Under the pieces are notes generated by a model, which did no database searches, was not told the origin of the DNA, and worked only from the letters and a program-made list of their open reading frames with translations. Shown here in pieces: positions 54,925-64,000 of a stretch of 64,000 nucleotides of DNA. Positions within the stretch are counted from its first letter, which is position 1. Each line of letters begins with the position of its first letter. The stretch comes from FEN-299 sp963727765 (GTDB lineage: Bacteria; Acidobacteriota; Vicinamibacteria; Vicinamibacterales; Fen-181): positions 124,001 through 188,000 of the forward strand of contig CAVSGZ010000013.1 of the NCBI GenBank assembly GCA_963727765.1, written 5' to 3'. The position numbers and the translations under genes are program-made.

Positions 54925-56268
54925 ATGCACCTGTTCATGCTCGGAGTGAGCCACAAGACAACCCCGGTCGAGGTGCGGGAACGCCTCGACTTCGCGGCCA
55001 GGGGCCTGGGCCCCGCGCTTGCCGCGCTCTCGCGCCGGCCCGGCGCGAGCGAGGCCGTGGTGCTGTCGACGTGCAACCGCGCCGAGCTCTACGTCGCCTG
55101 CGAGGAGGTCGGGGCCGCGCGCGCCGATCTCCTCGCGTTCCTCGCGGAGTACCACGGCCTCGAGGCCGACGCGCTGTCGGCCCATCTCTACGAGCGGGTC
55201 GACGCCGAGGCGGCGCAGCATCTGTTCCGCGTCGCCGGGGGGCTCGATTCGCTGGTCGTCGGAGAGCCGCAGATCCTCGGCCAGGTGAAGGACGCGTTCG
55301 CGGCGGCCTCCGAGGAGCGCACGGTCGGCCCGGTCCTGAACAAGATGTTCCCCTGGTCGTTTACCGTCGGCAAGCGCGTGCGGACGGAGACGGCGCTCTC
55401 GGAAGGCGCGGTGTCGATCAGTTTCGCCGCGACCTCGCTCGCGCGGAAGATCTTCGGGGACCTGAAGGGCCGGACCGCCCTGGTGATCGGCGCAGGCGAG
55501 ATGGGCAAGTTGACGGCGCAGCACCTGCAGGCGCACGGGGTCGGCCGGATGCTCATCACGAGCCGCACGCTGGCTCACGCCTCCGCGCTCGCCGATTCGA
55601 TCGGCGGCACGGCCGTGCCCTGGCCGGACCTCTTCGTCACGCTCGATCACGCGGACATCGTCATCTCGGCCACGGGGGCCACGCTGCCGATCCTCACCCG
55701 GCCGCAGGCCGAGCAGGTGATGCGCAACCGGCGCAACCGGCCGCTGTTCCTCATCGACATCGCGCTGCCGCGCGACATCGACCCGGCGGTTGGCGACGTC
55801 GAGTCGGTGTTCCTCTACAACATCGACGACCTCCAGGCGGTCGTCCAGGAGAACCTGGCGCGCCGCACCGCGGAAGTGTCGCGGGCCGAGGGGATCGTCG
55901 CCGACGAGGTGAAGAAGTTCGAGGCGTGGCTGACCGCGCGCGGCGTGATCCCGACCGTCGTGGCTCTGCGCCAGCGGTTCGACGCCATCCGGCGGCGCGA
56001 ACTGGAGCGCCTGCAGCCGAAGCTGGCGGGCCTGCCGCCCGAGGCCGCCGCGCGGGTCGACGAGATCACGCGGTTGCTCGTCGAGAAGCTCCTCATCACG
56101 CCGACCGAGCAGCTCAAATCCACCCCCGACCCGGAGCGGGTGCGAATCTACGCCGATGCGCTGACGCGGCTGTTCGCGCTCGATGCCGAGGAACCGGCCC
56201 GAGGCGAGCCGGGTCGGGACCCGGCCGCGCGCCGCGCGGACGACGCCGGCACGTCGGTGACATCGTGA
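54925..56268 (+). CDS. hemA: Glutamyl-tRNA reductase
   Basis: 447 residues. The catalytic Cys50 is in VLSTCNRAELY; GVSHKTTPVEVRER opens the protein; VIGAGEMGKLTAQHL binds NADPH; the helical dimerisation domain closes it. First committed step of the C5 path to 5-aminolevulinate. Its stop overlaps hemC (GTGA). Confidence 0.97.
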   Translation: MHLFMLGVSHKTTPVEVRERLDFAARGLGPALAALSRRPGASEAVVLSTCNRAELYVACEEVGAARADLLAFLAEYHGLEADALSAHLYERVDAEAAQHLFRVAGGLDSLVVGEPQILGQVKDAFAAASEERTVGPVLNKMFPWSFTVGKRVRTETALSEGAVSISFAATSLARKIFGDLKGRTALVIGAGEMGKLTAQHLQAHGVGRMLITSRTLAHASALADSIGGTAVPWPDLFVTLDHADIVISATGATLPILTRPQAEQVMRNRRNRPLFLIDIALPRDIDPAVGDVESVFLYNIDDLQAVVQENLARRTAEVSRAEGIVADEVKKFEAWLTARGVIPTVVALRQRFDAIRRRELERLQPKLAGLPPEAAARVDEITRLLVEKLLITPTEQLKSTPDPERVRIYADALTRLFALDAEEPARGEPGRDPAARRADDAGTSVTS

Positions 56269-57215
56269 AGGCACTGCGTCTGGGAACCCGGGGCAGCCAG
56301 CTCGCCCTGTGGCAGGCTCACACCGCCGCCGCCCTGCTCGAGCGGGCCGGCGGCCCGGCCTGCGAGATCATCGTCATCAAGACGAGCGGCGACCGGCTCG
56401 CCGAGGCTCCGTTGTCGGAGGTCGGCGGCAAGCGGTTGTTCGTGAAGGAAATCGAGGACGCCCTGCTGCGCGGCGACGTCGACTTCGCGGTCCACTCCTG
56501 CAAGGACATGCCGGCAATACTCCCCGATGGCCTAGTCATCGGGGCGGTGCTTCCGCGCGAGGACCCGCGCGACGTCGTGGTCCTCCCCGACGCCGCCGCG
56601 CGGCCCGCCACGCTGGACGACCTGCGCGGGACGCTCGGCACGACCCCCCGCGTCGGCACGAGCAGCGTGCGGCGCATCGCCGAACTGACGCAGGTGATGC
56701 CTGGGGCCGCGTTCGTGCCGATCCGGGGGAACCTCGACACGCGGCTGAGGAAACTGGACGATGGCCTGTACGACGCGCTGGTCCTGGCGGCGGCCGGGAT
56801 GAAACGGCTCGGATTCACCGGTCGCCTCTCCTTCGCGCTGCCGGTGGACTCGTGCGTGCCGGCGCCGGGCCAAGGGGCGATCGCGATCGAGCAGCGGGCC
56901 GATGACGCGGTCACCCGCGCGGCGTTGTCGAAGATCGACGACGCGTCGACCGCCTGCGCGATCGAGGCCGAACGCGCGCTGGTCGCCGCGCTCGGGGGCG
57001 GGTGTCAGACGCCGATCGGCGCGGTGGCCGTGCCCGATGGCGCCGATCTGGACTTGCACGCGGTGGTAGTCTCGTTGGACGGTCGGCAGATCGTGCCCGG
57101 CCGAGGTCGCGCCCCGCGGGCGGACGCCGCCGGACTCGGGGCGCGCGTCGCGCGGAACCTGCTCGCCGTGGGCGCCGGAGCCATTCTCGAGGACGTGCGC
57201 CGTGCCCAGTCCTAG
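56265..57215 (+). CDS. hemC: Hydroxymethylbilane synthase (porphobilinogen deaminase)
   Basis: 316 residues from GTG 56265. RLGTRGSQLALWQ starts the protein, VGTSSVRR is at 130-137, and the dipyrromethane cofactor is carried by Cys247 in LGGGCQTPIG. It joins four porphobilinogen units. Confidence 0.97.
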   Translation: MKALRLGTRGSQLALWQAHTAAALLERAGGPACEIIVIKTSGDRLAEAPLSEVGGKRLFVKEIEDALLRGDVDFAVHSCKDMPAILPDGLVIGAVLPREDPRDVVVLPDAAARPATLDDLRGTLGTTPRVGTSSVRRIAELTQVMPGAAFVPIRGNLDTRLRKLDDGLYDALVLAAAGMKRLGFTGRLSFALPVDSCVPAPGQGAIAIEQRADDAVTRAALSKIDDASTACAIEAERALVAALGGGCQTPIGAVAVPDGADLDLHAVVVSLDGRQIVPGRGRAPRADAAGLGARVARNLLAVGAGAILEDVRRAQS

Positions 57216-57240
57216 ACGTGGGCGCGTCGCCGACGCCGTT

Positions 57241-58774
57241 ATGAAAACACCGATCGTCTACCTCATCGGAGCCGGACCCGGGGACCCGTGGCTCGTCAGC
57301 GTGCGCGGCCTGCGCTACCTCCGCAGGGCCGACGTGGTGATCTACGACCACCTGGTGCACCCGCGGCTGCTGCGGCAGGCCCGCCTGGACGCCGAGCGGA
57401 TCGACGTCGGGCCGGCCGCGCCCGAATCGCTCGAGCAGGAAGCCATCTGCTACCTCATCGCCGAGAAGGCGCGCGAGGGAAAGGTGGTCGCCCGACTGAA
57501 GTGGGGAGACCCGTTCGTCTTCGACCGCGGGGGCGAAGAGGCGCTCTTCCTGCACGAGCACGGCGTGCGCTTCGAGGTTGTCCCCGGGATTCCGGGCGCC
57601 GTCGGCGCCCCCGCCTACGCCGGCATTCCGCTCACCTACCCCGGCGCCGGCAACACCGTGACGTTCGTGCGCGGGCACGAGGCGGGCCACTCGAAGGCGC
57701 CGCGGGTCGACTGGGCGAGCCTGCACAAGCTCGGCGGCACCGTCGTCTGTTACTGCGGCGCCAGGCAGCTGCCCGGCGTACTCGACTCGATGATCTCCCA
57801 CGGCTGGCCGCGCGGCGAGGCCGCGGCGTTGGTCTCCAACGGCACGCTCCCCGAGCAGGACACGGTGCAGGGGACACTCGGCGAACTGGCCGAGACGGCG
57901 CGCGAGCCGAGGTTCACGGACCCGGCGATGCTGATTGTCGGCCGCGTGGCCGCACTGCGCGAGCACCTGCGGTGGTTCGATGCCCGCCCGCTGTTCGGCA
58001 AGCGGATCGTTGTCACCCGGCCGCGCGAGCAGGCCGCGGAGCTGGTGGAGGCGCTCGAGCAGCTCGGCGCCACGGTCATCGAGGCGCCGACGGTCCGCAT
58101 CGTCCCGCCCGAGGACTTCGCGCCGCTCGACGAGGCGTGCAGCAGTGTCGGGCAGTACCGACTGGATCGTGTTCACCAGCGCGAACGGGGTCGACTATTT
58201 CTTCGAGCGGATGCAGGCCGGGCCGACCGACGTGCGGGCGCTGTGCGGCGTGAAGCTGTGCGCCATCGGCCCAGGAACCGCGGAGCGGCTGGCGCGGCAC
58301 GGCCTGAAGGTTGACATGGTGCCGCCCGAGTACCGCGCCGAGGCCGTCGTCGAGGCCCTGCGCGCGACGGGCGACCTGACGGGCAAGTCGTTCCTGCTGC
58401 CGCGCGCCGACCTCGCGCGGGAGCTGCTGGCCGTCGAGTTGCGGCAGTCGGGGGCCCTGGTGACCGAGGTGACCGCCTACCGGACCGTGCCCGTCGAGAT
58501 CGAGCGCGACGGCGAACCCGACATCTACCGGATGCTGCTCGACCGCAAGGTGGATGTCGTCACGTTCACGAGCGCGTCCACGGTGCGCAACTTCGTCCGG
58601 CTCTACGGCGTGGAGCCGGTCGCCGACCTGCTGCAGGCGGTGGCGATCGCCTCGATTGGACCGGTGACGGCCGAGGCCGCGCAGCAGTGCGGGATTCACA
58701 CGACGATCATGCCGGCCGAGTACACCATCCCGGGTCTCGTGCGGGCCATCGTGGAGTACTTCGAGCGGGCCTGA
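57241..58774 (+). CDS. cobA-hemD: Fused uroporphyrinogen-III C-methyltransferase and uroporphyrinogen-III synthase, apparent frameshift
   Basis: ATG 57241. Residues 1-245 are the SAM-dependent methyltransferase (YLIGAGPGDPWL, RLKWGDPFVFDRGGEE, PGIPGAVGAPAYAGIPLT); from about 258 the HemD synthase begins (GKRIVVTRPREQAAELV). After EACSSVGQY the frame breaks and resumes with DWIVFTSANGVDYFF. Removing one C at 58158-58159 (GTACC) restores it; corrected length is about 510 residues. It feeds siroheme/cobalamin and heme from one protein. HemD is needed for heme, so sequence error is more likely than loss. Confidence 0.9.
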
Positions 58775-58809
58775 GCCGGCTTCGGCCCCCCACTTCAGGA
58801 AGGTTCATC

Positions 58810-59805
58810 ATGTCCACGTCCGACGCGTCCGTCCGGCTCGATCTCACGCGCCGCGGCCGCCGTCTTCGACGGTCGCCCGCCATCAGGTCGATGGTCCGGG
58901 AGACCCGCTTGTCACCGGAGCACTTCATCTATCCGCTGTTCGTGTGCGAGGGCTCGGGCGTCCGCCGCGAGGTGTCGTCGATGCCCGGCGTCTTCAACCT
59001 GTCGGTCGACGAAGCGGTGAAGGAGTCGGTGGCCGCCAGGGCCGACGGGGTGCCCGGCGTGCTGCTGTTCGGCCTGCCCGCCTACAAGGACGAGCTCGCT
59101 TCGGCCGCCTACGACGCGAAGGCGCCGGTGCAGGCCGCCGTGCGCGCGATCAAGAAGGCCGACCCCGGCATCCTGGTCGTCACCGACGTGTGCTTGTGCG
59201 AGTACACCTCCCACGGCCACTGCGGCGTCGTCGTGGACGGCGATATCAGGAACGACGAGAGCGTGGCGCTGCTCGTCAAGACGGCGGTCTCGCACGCCGA
59301 GGCGGGCGCCGACATCGTCGCGCCGTCGGACATGATGGACGGCCGAATCGGCGCCATCCGGCGGACCCTCGACAAGCGGGGCTTCGAGAACGTGGCCATC
59401 ATGTCCTACGCCGCCAAGTACTGCTCGGCGTTCTACGGGCCGTTCCGCGACGCCGCGGACTCGGCGCCGAAGTTCGGCGACCGGCGCACGCACCAGATGG
59501 ATCCCCCGAACGTCGAGGAGGCCCTGCGCGAGGTGGCCGAGGACATCGAGGAGGGGGCCGACATCGTCATGGTCAAGCCGGCGCTCCCCTACCTCGACGT
59601 GATCGCCCGCGTGAAGGCGGAGTTCGGCTACCCGACCGCGGCCTACAACGTGAGCGGCGAGTACTCGATGCTGAAGGCCGCCGCGGCGAACGGCTGGATC
59701 GACGGGCCGCGCGCCATGATGGAGGTGCTCGTCGGCATCCGGCGCGCCGGGGCCGACATCATCATCACCTACTTCGCGCGCGAGGCTGCGCGCCTGCTCC
59801 GATAG
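58810..59805 (+). CDS. hemB: Delta-aminolevulinic acid dehydratase (porphobilinogen synthase)
   Basis: 331 residues from ATG 58810 (AGGAAGG upstream). The catalytic zinc cysteines are present: Cys128, Cys130 and Cys138 in DVCLCEYTSHGHCG. Lysines for the Schiff bases are in SYAAKYCSAFYGPFR and MVKPALPYLD. A zinc-type enzyme that joins two 5-aminolevulinates. Confidence 0.97.
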   Translation: MSTSDASVRLDLTRRGRRLRRSPAIRSMVRETRLSPEHFIYPLFVCEGSGVRREVSSMPGVFNLSVDEAVKESVAARADGVPGVLLFGLPAYKDELASAAYDAKAPVQAAVRAIKKADPGILVVTDVCLCEYTSHGHCGVVVDGDIRNDESVALLVKTAVSHAEAGADIVAPSDMMDGRIGAIRRTLDKRGFENVAIMSYAAKYCSAFYGPFRDAADSAPKFGDRRTHQMDPPNVEEALREVAEDIEEGADIVMVKPALPYLDVIARVKAEFGYPTAAYNVSGEYSMLKAAAANGWIDGPRAMMEVLVGIRRAGADIIITYFAREAARLLR

Positions 59806-59808
59806 ATC

Positions 59809-61107
59809 ATGAAGACACCCCGCTGGTCCACCTCATCCACGTTGTTCGCCAGGGCTCAGAAGATCCTGCCCGGCGGCGTCGACAGCCCGGTCCGCGCCTT
59901 CACCGCGGTGGGCGGCGACCCGCTCTTCATCAGGTCGGCGAAGGGCGCCAGGATCACCGACGTCGATGGCAACACGTACATCGACTACGTGATGTCGTGG
60001 GGTCCGCTGATCCACGGCCACGCGCCGGCGGGGCTCGTCAGGCTGATCGCCGAGACCGCCAAGACCGGCACGAGCTACGGCGCGCCGACCGAAGCCGAGG
60101 TCGTGCTGGGCGAGAAGGTGCGGGCACTGATGCCGTCGATGGAGCGGGTGCGCTTCGTCAATTCGGGCACCGAGGCCGCGATGAGCGCCGTCCGGCTGGC
60201 GCGCGCCGCCACGGGCCGGGACCGCATCATCAAGTTCGAGGGGTGCTATCACGGCCACGCCGACCCGTTCCTGGTGAAGGCCGGCTCCGGCGCGACGACG
60301 CTGGGGGCGCCGACGAGTCCGGGGGTGCCGCGCAAGGCCGTACAGCACACGCTGCTCGCGACCTACAACGACCTGGCGTCGGTCGAGCGCCTGTGCGACA
60401 CCAACCGCCATCAGATCGCGGCCGTCGTGGTCGAGCCGCTGGCGGGCAACATGGGCGTCGTCCTGCCCGCCGACGGGTTCCTGGCGGGGCTGCGTGACCT
60501 GTGCGATCGGCACGGCATGCTGCTGATCTTCGACGAGGTGATCTCGGGGTTCCGGGCCGCGCCCGGCGGAGCCCAGCAGATCTGGAAAGTCAGGCCCGAC
60601 CTCACGTGCCTCGGCAAGATCATCGGCGGCGGCCTGCCGGTCGGCGCCTACGGTGGGCGGGCGGACCTGATGGAGTACGTGTCGCCGGCCGGACCCGTCT
60701 ATCAGGCCGGCACGCTGTCCGGCAACCCGCTGGCGATGGCCGCGGGCTTCTGGTCGCTCAGCCACCTGTCGAAGCCGCTCTACACGCGGATGGCCCGCCT
60801 GGGCCGGCTGCTGGCGACCGGCCTGGCCGAGGCGGCGCGGGAGGCGGGCGTGGCGCTCCAGGTGAACGCACACGGGTCGCTGCTGACGCCGTTCTTCACG
60901 AGCGGGCCGGTGCGCGACTACCGGTCGGCGCTGCAGGCCAACAGCGCGCAGTACGCGGCGTTCTTCCGCGGCATGCTGGCGCGAGGCATCTACCCGCCGC
61001 CGTCGCAGTTCGAGGCCTGGTTCCTTTCGGCCGCGCATACCGAGGCGGATGTCAGGCGCACGATCCGCGCGGCGAAGGCCGCGATGAAGGACGCGCTGGA
61101 GTCATGA
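59809..61107 (+). CDS. hemL: Glutamate-1-semialdehyde 2,1-aminomutase
   Basis: 432 residues. The PLP lysine is in CLGKIIGGGLPVGAYGG; IFDEVISGFR and NSGTEAAMSAVRLAR are typical. It makes 5-aminolevulinate from the product of HemA, completing the C5 route within this operon. The stop overlaps ispG (ATGA). Confidence 0.97.
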   Translation: MKTPRWSTSSTLFARAQKILPGGVDSPVRAFTAVGGDPLFIRSAKGARITDVDGNTYIDYVMSWGPLIHGHAPAGLVRLIAETAKTGTSYGAPTEAEVVLGEKVRALMPSMERVRFVNSGTEAAMSAVRLARAATGRDRIIKFEGCYHGHADPFLVKAGSGATTLGAPTSPGVPRKAVQHTLLATYNDLASVERLCDTNRHQIAAVVVEPLAGNMGVVLPADGFLAGLRDLCDRHGMLLIFDEVISGFRAAPGGAQQIWKVRPDLTCLGKIIGGGLPVGAYGGRADLMEYVSPAGPVYQAGTLSGNPLAMAAGFWSLSHLSKPLYTRMARLGRLLATGLAEAAREAGVALQVNAHGSLLTPFFTSGPVRDYRSALQANSAQYAAFFRGMLARGIYPPPSQFEAWFLSAAHTEADVRRTIRAAKAAMKDALES

Positions 61108-62324
61108 AGCGGCACGAGACGATCGGCGTGCGCGTCGGCAAGGTGCAGGTCGGCGGCGGGGCCCCGGTGGCCGTGCAGTCGATGTGCAACACCGACACGG
61201 CCGATGTCGAATCGACCGTACGGCAGTGCCTCGAACTGGCGCGCGCCGGCTCGGAGCTGCTGCGCGTCACGGTGAACCTGCCGGCCGCGGCCGACGCGGT
61301 GCCTGACATCAAGCGGCGCCTGCTCGACGCCGGGTGCCAGGCGCCGCTCATCGGCGACTTCCACTACAACGGCCACCTGCTGCTCACGCGCCACCCGGCG
61401 TGCGCTCGGGCGCTCGACAAGTACCGCATCAACCCGGGCAACGTCGGATCCGGCGCGCGCCGCGACGAACAGTTCTCCGCCATCTGCAGGGTCGCCGCGT
61501 CCGAAGGCAAGCCGGTCCGGATCGGCGTCAACGGCGGGTCGCTCAACCAGGAACTGGTGATGCGGCGGATGCAGGAGAACACCGACCGGAACCTCGGCCT
61601 GACCTCGGAGGAGATCGTCGACGAGTGCATGGTCCTCTCCGCGCTCGAGTCGACCGACCTCGCGCTCGAGTCGGGCCTTCGCCAGGACCAGATCATCATC
61701 TCGTGCAAGGTGTCGCGCCCCTCGAGCCTCATTGCCGTCTACCGGGACCTGGCGGCGAAGACGCGGCAGCCGCTGCATCTCGGCCTCACCGAGGCCGGCA
61801 TGGGAATGAAGGGCCTGGTGTGGTCCTCGTCGGCGATGGGCGTGCTGCTCAACGAGGGGATCGGGGACACGATCCGCATCTCGCTGACTCCGCGGCCTGG
61901 CGGCGACCGCCGCGAGGAAGTGTACGCGGCGCGCGAACTGCTGCAGGCGCTCGGCATCCGCGCCTTCGCGCCGAGCGTCACGGCGTGTCCGGGCTGCGGC
62001 CGCACGACGAGCACGACGTTCCAGGAACTGGCGGAGCGGATCCAGGGCTACGTGCGCAACACGATGCCCGAGTGGCAGGACCGCTACCCCGGTGTCGAGA
62101 AGATGACGCTCGCGGTGATGGGTTGCGTGGTCAACGGGCCGGGGGAATCCAAGGCCGCGAGCATCGGGATCAGCCTGCCCGGGACAGGCGAGGCGCCCAA
62201 CTGCCCGGTGTTCGTCGACGGCCGGCACTTCACGACGTTGAAGGGGACCGCGGAGGAGTTGGCCGTCGCCTTCCGCCACCTGATCGACGACTACGTGGAG
62301 ACGACTTACGGGCGGAGGCCTTGA
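61104..62324 (+). CDS. ispG: 4-hydroxy-3-methylbut-2-enyl-diphosphate synthase
   Basis: 406 residues from ATG 61104. The 4Fe-4S ligands are Cys295 and Cys298 (ACPGCGRTT) and Cys341 with Glu348 (GCVVNGPGESK). It acts in the MEP isoprenoid pathway, reducing MEcPP. It is the last gene of the heme operon; dxr of the same pathway lies 1.4 kb away on the other strand. Confidence 0.97.
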   Translation: MKRHETIGVRVGKVQVGGGAPVAVQSMCNTDTADVESTVRQCLELARAGSELLRVTVNLPAAADAVPDIKRRLLDAGCQAPLIGDFHYNGHLLLTRHPACARALDKYRINPGNVGSGARRDEQFSAICRVAASEGKPVRIGVNGGSLNQELVMRRMQENTDRNLGLTSEEIVDECMVLSALESTDLALESGLRQDQIIISCKVSRPSSLIAVYRDLAAKTRQPLHLGLTEAGMGMKGLVWSSSAMGVLLNEGIGDTIRISLTPRPGGDRREEVYAARELLQALGIRAFAPSVTACPGCGRTTSTTFQELAERIQGYVRNTMPEWQDRYPGVEKMTLAVMGCVVNGPGESKAASIGISLPGTGEAPNCPVFVDGRHFTTLKGTAEELAVAFRHLIDDYVETTYGRRP

Positions 62325-62348
62325 GCCGTCAGCCCTCAGCCCGCGCGA

Positions 62349-63669
62349 TCACCGCCAGAACATCAGCTTCTCGACCCACGCCACGCGCGTGAGGTCGTTG
62401 TAGATCACCGTCACCATCAGCAGCATGAGGACCGCGAAGCCCGCCAGCAGCATGCCTTCCTTGACCCTGGTGCTGAAGTCGCGCCGCGCCAGCCCTTCGA
62501 GCGCCATGATGAAGATGTGGCCGCCGTCGAGCACGGGGATTGGCAGCAGGTTGAGGATGCCCAGGTTCAGGCTGATCATCGCCATCAGGCTGAACAGCGC
62601 GACCCAGCCGAGCGCCGCCGACTCGCCGGACAACTGCGCGATGGCCACCGGTCCCATCAGCTGCTTGGGCGAGGTCTCCCTCGTCAGCAGGCCCACGAGC
62701 GTCTGGAAGATCAGGCCGCTCCACTCGTAGTTGCGCTGCAGGCTCATCTTCGCCGCCGCCCAGGGCCCCAGGTGCACGGCCTTGGACTCGTCGAGCACGC
62801 TGATGCCGACCCAGCCCTTCTTGCCACGCAGCATCGGCGTCACCTGCACGTCCACCTGCTGCCCTGCCCGCTCGACGCCGAAGACGACGGTCCGGTTCGG
62901 ATACTTCGCAATCCGCTCGGTCAACTGCGCGCCGTAGGTGATGGTCTGGTGGTTGAAGCTGACGACGAGGTCTCCCGCCCGGAGGCCGCCCTTCTCGGCC
63001 GGCTCGTCGGACACGACCTGCGTGATCGTCGGGTGAACGTCCGGGTAGACGCCGATGTCCCCGATCTCGTACTTCGTCCGTGCGTCGGGCGTGACCGACA
63101 GCGTGATTGTCTCACCCTCGCGGACGAGGTCGATCGGGATGTCGCGGTTGGCTCTCGAGCCGACCGCGATCGACAGGTCCTCCCACGTCGGCACCGCGCG
63201 CCCCGCCACGCGGATGATCCGGTCGCCCGGGCGGATGCCGCTGCGCTCGGCCGGCGACCCCTTCTCGACCGCGCCCACGATCGGCATCCGGTCGAGGTAG
63301 GCCGGGACGCGGGCCGCCTGCATCAGCACGACCCACATCAGCACAACGGCGAGCAGGATGTTCATCACCGGTCCCATGACCAGGACCTGGAACCGCTCCC
63401 ACTTGCTCTTCGACAGGAATTCGTCGGGCTGTCCGGTGCGCTGGTCCTCGGGCGTCTCTCCGGCCATCTTCACGTAGCCGCCGAGCGGCACGGCGCTGAC
63501 GCAGGTACTCGGTGTCCCCCCGGTGGAACCCGACGAGCTTGGGCCCGAAGCCGAGTGAGAAGGTGATCACGCGCACGCCGATCCGCCGGGCCATCAGGAA
63601 ATGGCCGAGCTCGTGGACGAAGATCAGCACGCCCAGCACGAAGACGAACGCGACAATAGTCAGCAGCAA
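62349..63669 (-). CDS. rseP: Site-2 zinc metalloprotease RseP, apparent frameshift
   Basis: A TTG start at 63669 is favoured (GAGGG upstream, directly before the first TM segment). HELGH of the zinc site is in FVHELGHFLMARR. After RGDTEY the frame breaks; the next frame resumes with CVSAVPLGGYVKMAGE, two PDZ domains (about 110-290) and the late TM segments. One C removed from GTACC on the coding strand (63504-63505) repairs it; corrected length is about 439 residues. It cleaves membrane anti-sigma factors and signal-peptide remnants. It follows dxr by 10 bp. Confidence 0.9.
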
Positions 63670-63679
63670 GGAGACACCC

Positions 63680-64000
63680 TCAGCCTTCCAATTGTACCGT
63701 GGGCGAGAGCGCCTGGGAATACGCACGCGCCCAGCGGTCCAACGCGCGGATTTCGGTCAGCGTGTTCACCGGGGCAGGCGTGTGCGCGTCCATGACCTGC
63801 GCGATCAGGCGCGGGATCGCCGTGAACCCCAGCCGTCCCGCCAGGAACTCCTCGACGGCTACCTCGTTGGCGGCGTTGAACACCACCGGCAGCCCGCCGC
63901 CCATCTCGAGCGCCCGGTAGGCGAGGCGCAGGCCCGGGAACTTCTCGTGATCCGGCAGGAGAAAGTCGAGTCTCCCGCAGCGTGTGAGGTCCAGGCGCGG
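63680..64000 (-). CDS. dxr: 1-deoxy-D-xylulose 5-phosphate reductoisomerase, C-terminal part
   Basis: The open frame runs off the right edge. The visible 106 residues show RLDLTRCGRLDFLLPDHEKFPGLRLA (split here by the typical family loop) and GGGLPVVFNAANEVAVEEFL, the end of the DXR C-terminal domain. It converts DXP to MEP, the first committed step of the MEP pathway. Translationally close to rseP, an arrangement seen in many bacteria. Confidence 0.93.
   Translation of the reverse strand, partial: PRLDLTRCGRLDFLLPDHEKFPGLRLAYRALEMGGGLPVVFNAANEVAVEEFLAGRLGFTAIPRLIAQVMDAHTPAPVNTLTEIRALDRWARAYSQALSPTVQLEG

Noticed and set aside
58141..58175. Programmed ribosomal frameshift in cobA-hemD (and rseP)
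   Set aside because: No slippery heptamer or downstream structure; the break sits at an extra C after AGTAC shared with unrelated genes, so sequence error is simpler.

Overview
The window is high-G+C chromosomal DNA, most likely from an Acidobacteriota of the Vicinamibacteria type. This is inferred from two tandem secreted VWA proteins of the acidobacterial VWFA-related family, a Gram-negative-style division and envelope gene set, and an alpha/beta-fused E1 dehydrogenase. No rRNA gene is present to confirm it. Apart from positions 1.5-9.9 kb the window is conserved housekeeping DNA in long operons with overlapping start and stop codons.

Layout. 1-1.5 kb: tail of an unknown gene, a CAU tRNA with a terminator, a coiled-coil zinc-ribbon protein and an RNase HI. 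1.5-9.9 kb: an accessory region that looks less GC-rich by eye. It has an ECF sigma factor, an anti-sigma and a secreted protein, and then two head-to-tail copies of one cassette: sigma gene, divergent Cys-rich protein, secreted protein with a hydrophobic C-terminal part, and small multi-TM protein. The sigma/Cys-rich halves (3181-4308 and 6944-8087) are almost identical; the secreted and TM halves are strongly diverged. A tRNA-Leu 3' fragment lies at the junction. 9.9-13.6 kb: pgeF, acpS, a possible SpoVG-like gene and a radical SAM gene. 13.7-28.6 kb: the dcw cluster on the minus strand (mraZ-rsmH-ftsL-ftsI-murE-murF-murD-ftsW-murC-ftsQ-ftsA-ftsZ), without mraY and murG, behind a clear promoter and a three-box MraZ operator. 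28.7-37.1 kb: ychF, envelope glycosyltransferases, two secretin-N-domain-like secreted proteins, a GNAT, yqeY, murJ and a rhomboid protease. 37.1-40.2 kb: fused E1 dehydrogenase and an EamA transporter. 40.3-52.0 kb: F0 genes (c, a, I, Z) and complex I genes nuoA-C-D-H-J-K-L-M-N; every Fe-S/flavin subunit (B, E, F, G, I) is missing from the cluster. 52.1-62.3 kb: VWA pair, ccsA/hemX, hemA, hemC, cobA-hemD, hemB, hemL, ispG, apparently one operon for tetrapyrrole and isoprenoid synthesis. 62.3-64 kb: rseP and the end of dxr on the minus strand.

Working together. The right 50 kb covers peptidoglycan precursor synthesis and division (dcw, murJ, ftsI), respiration and ATP synthesis (nuo, atp), heme and its delivery (hem, ccsA) and the MEP pathway (dxr, ispG). 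The left cassettes look like a self-regulated system: two copies of a putative ECF promoter (TGACACTTTC-N12-CGTTCTT) face away from each other between the sigma gene and the Cys-rich gene in both copies.

Caution. Seven genes, including essential hemD and rseP, carry an apparent single-base insertion. In four of the seven the extra base is a C directly after AGTAC on the coding strand, which points to systematic sequence error rather than gene decay. Coordinates of those genes span both frames.
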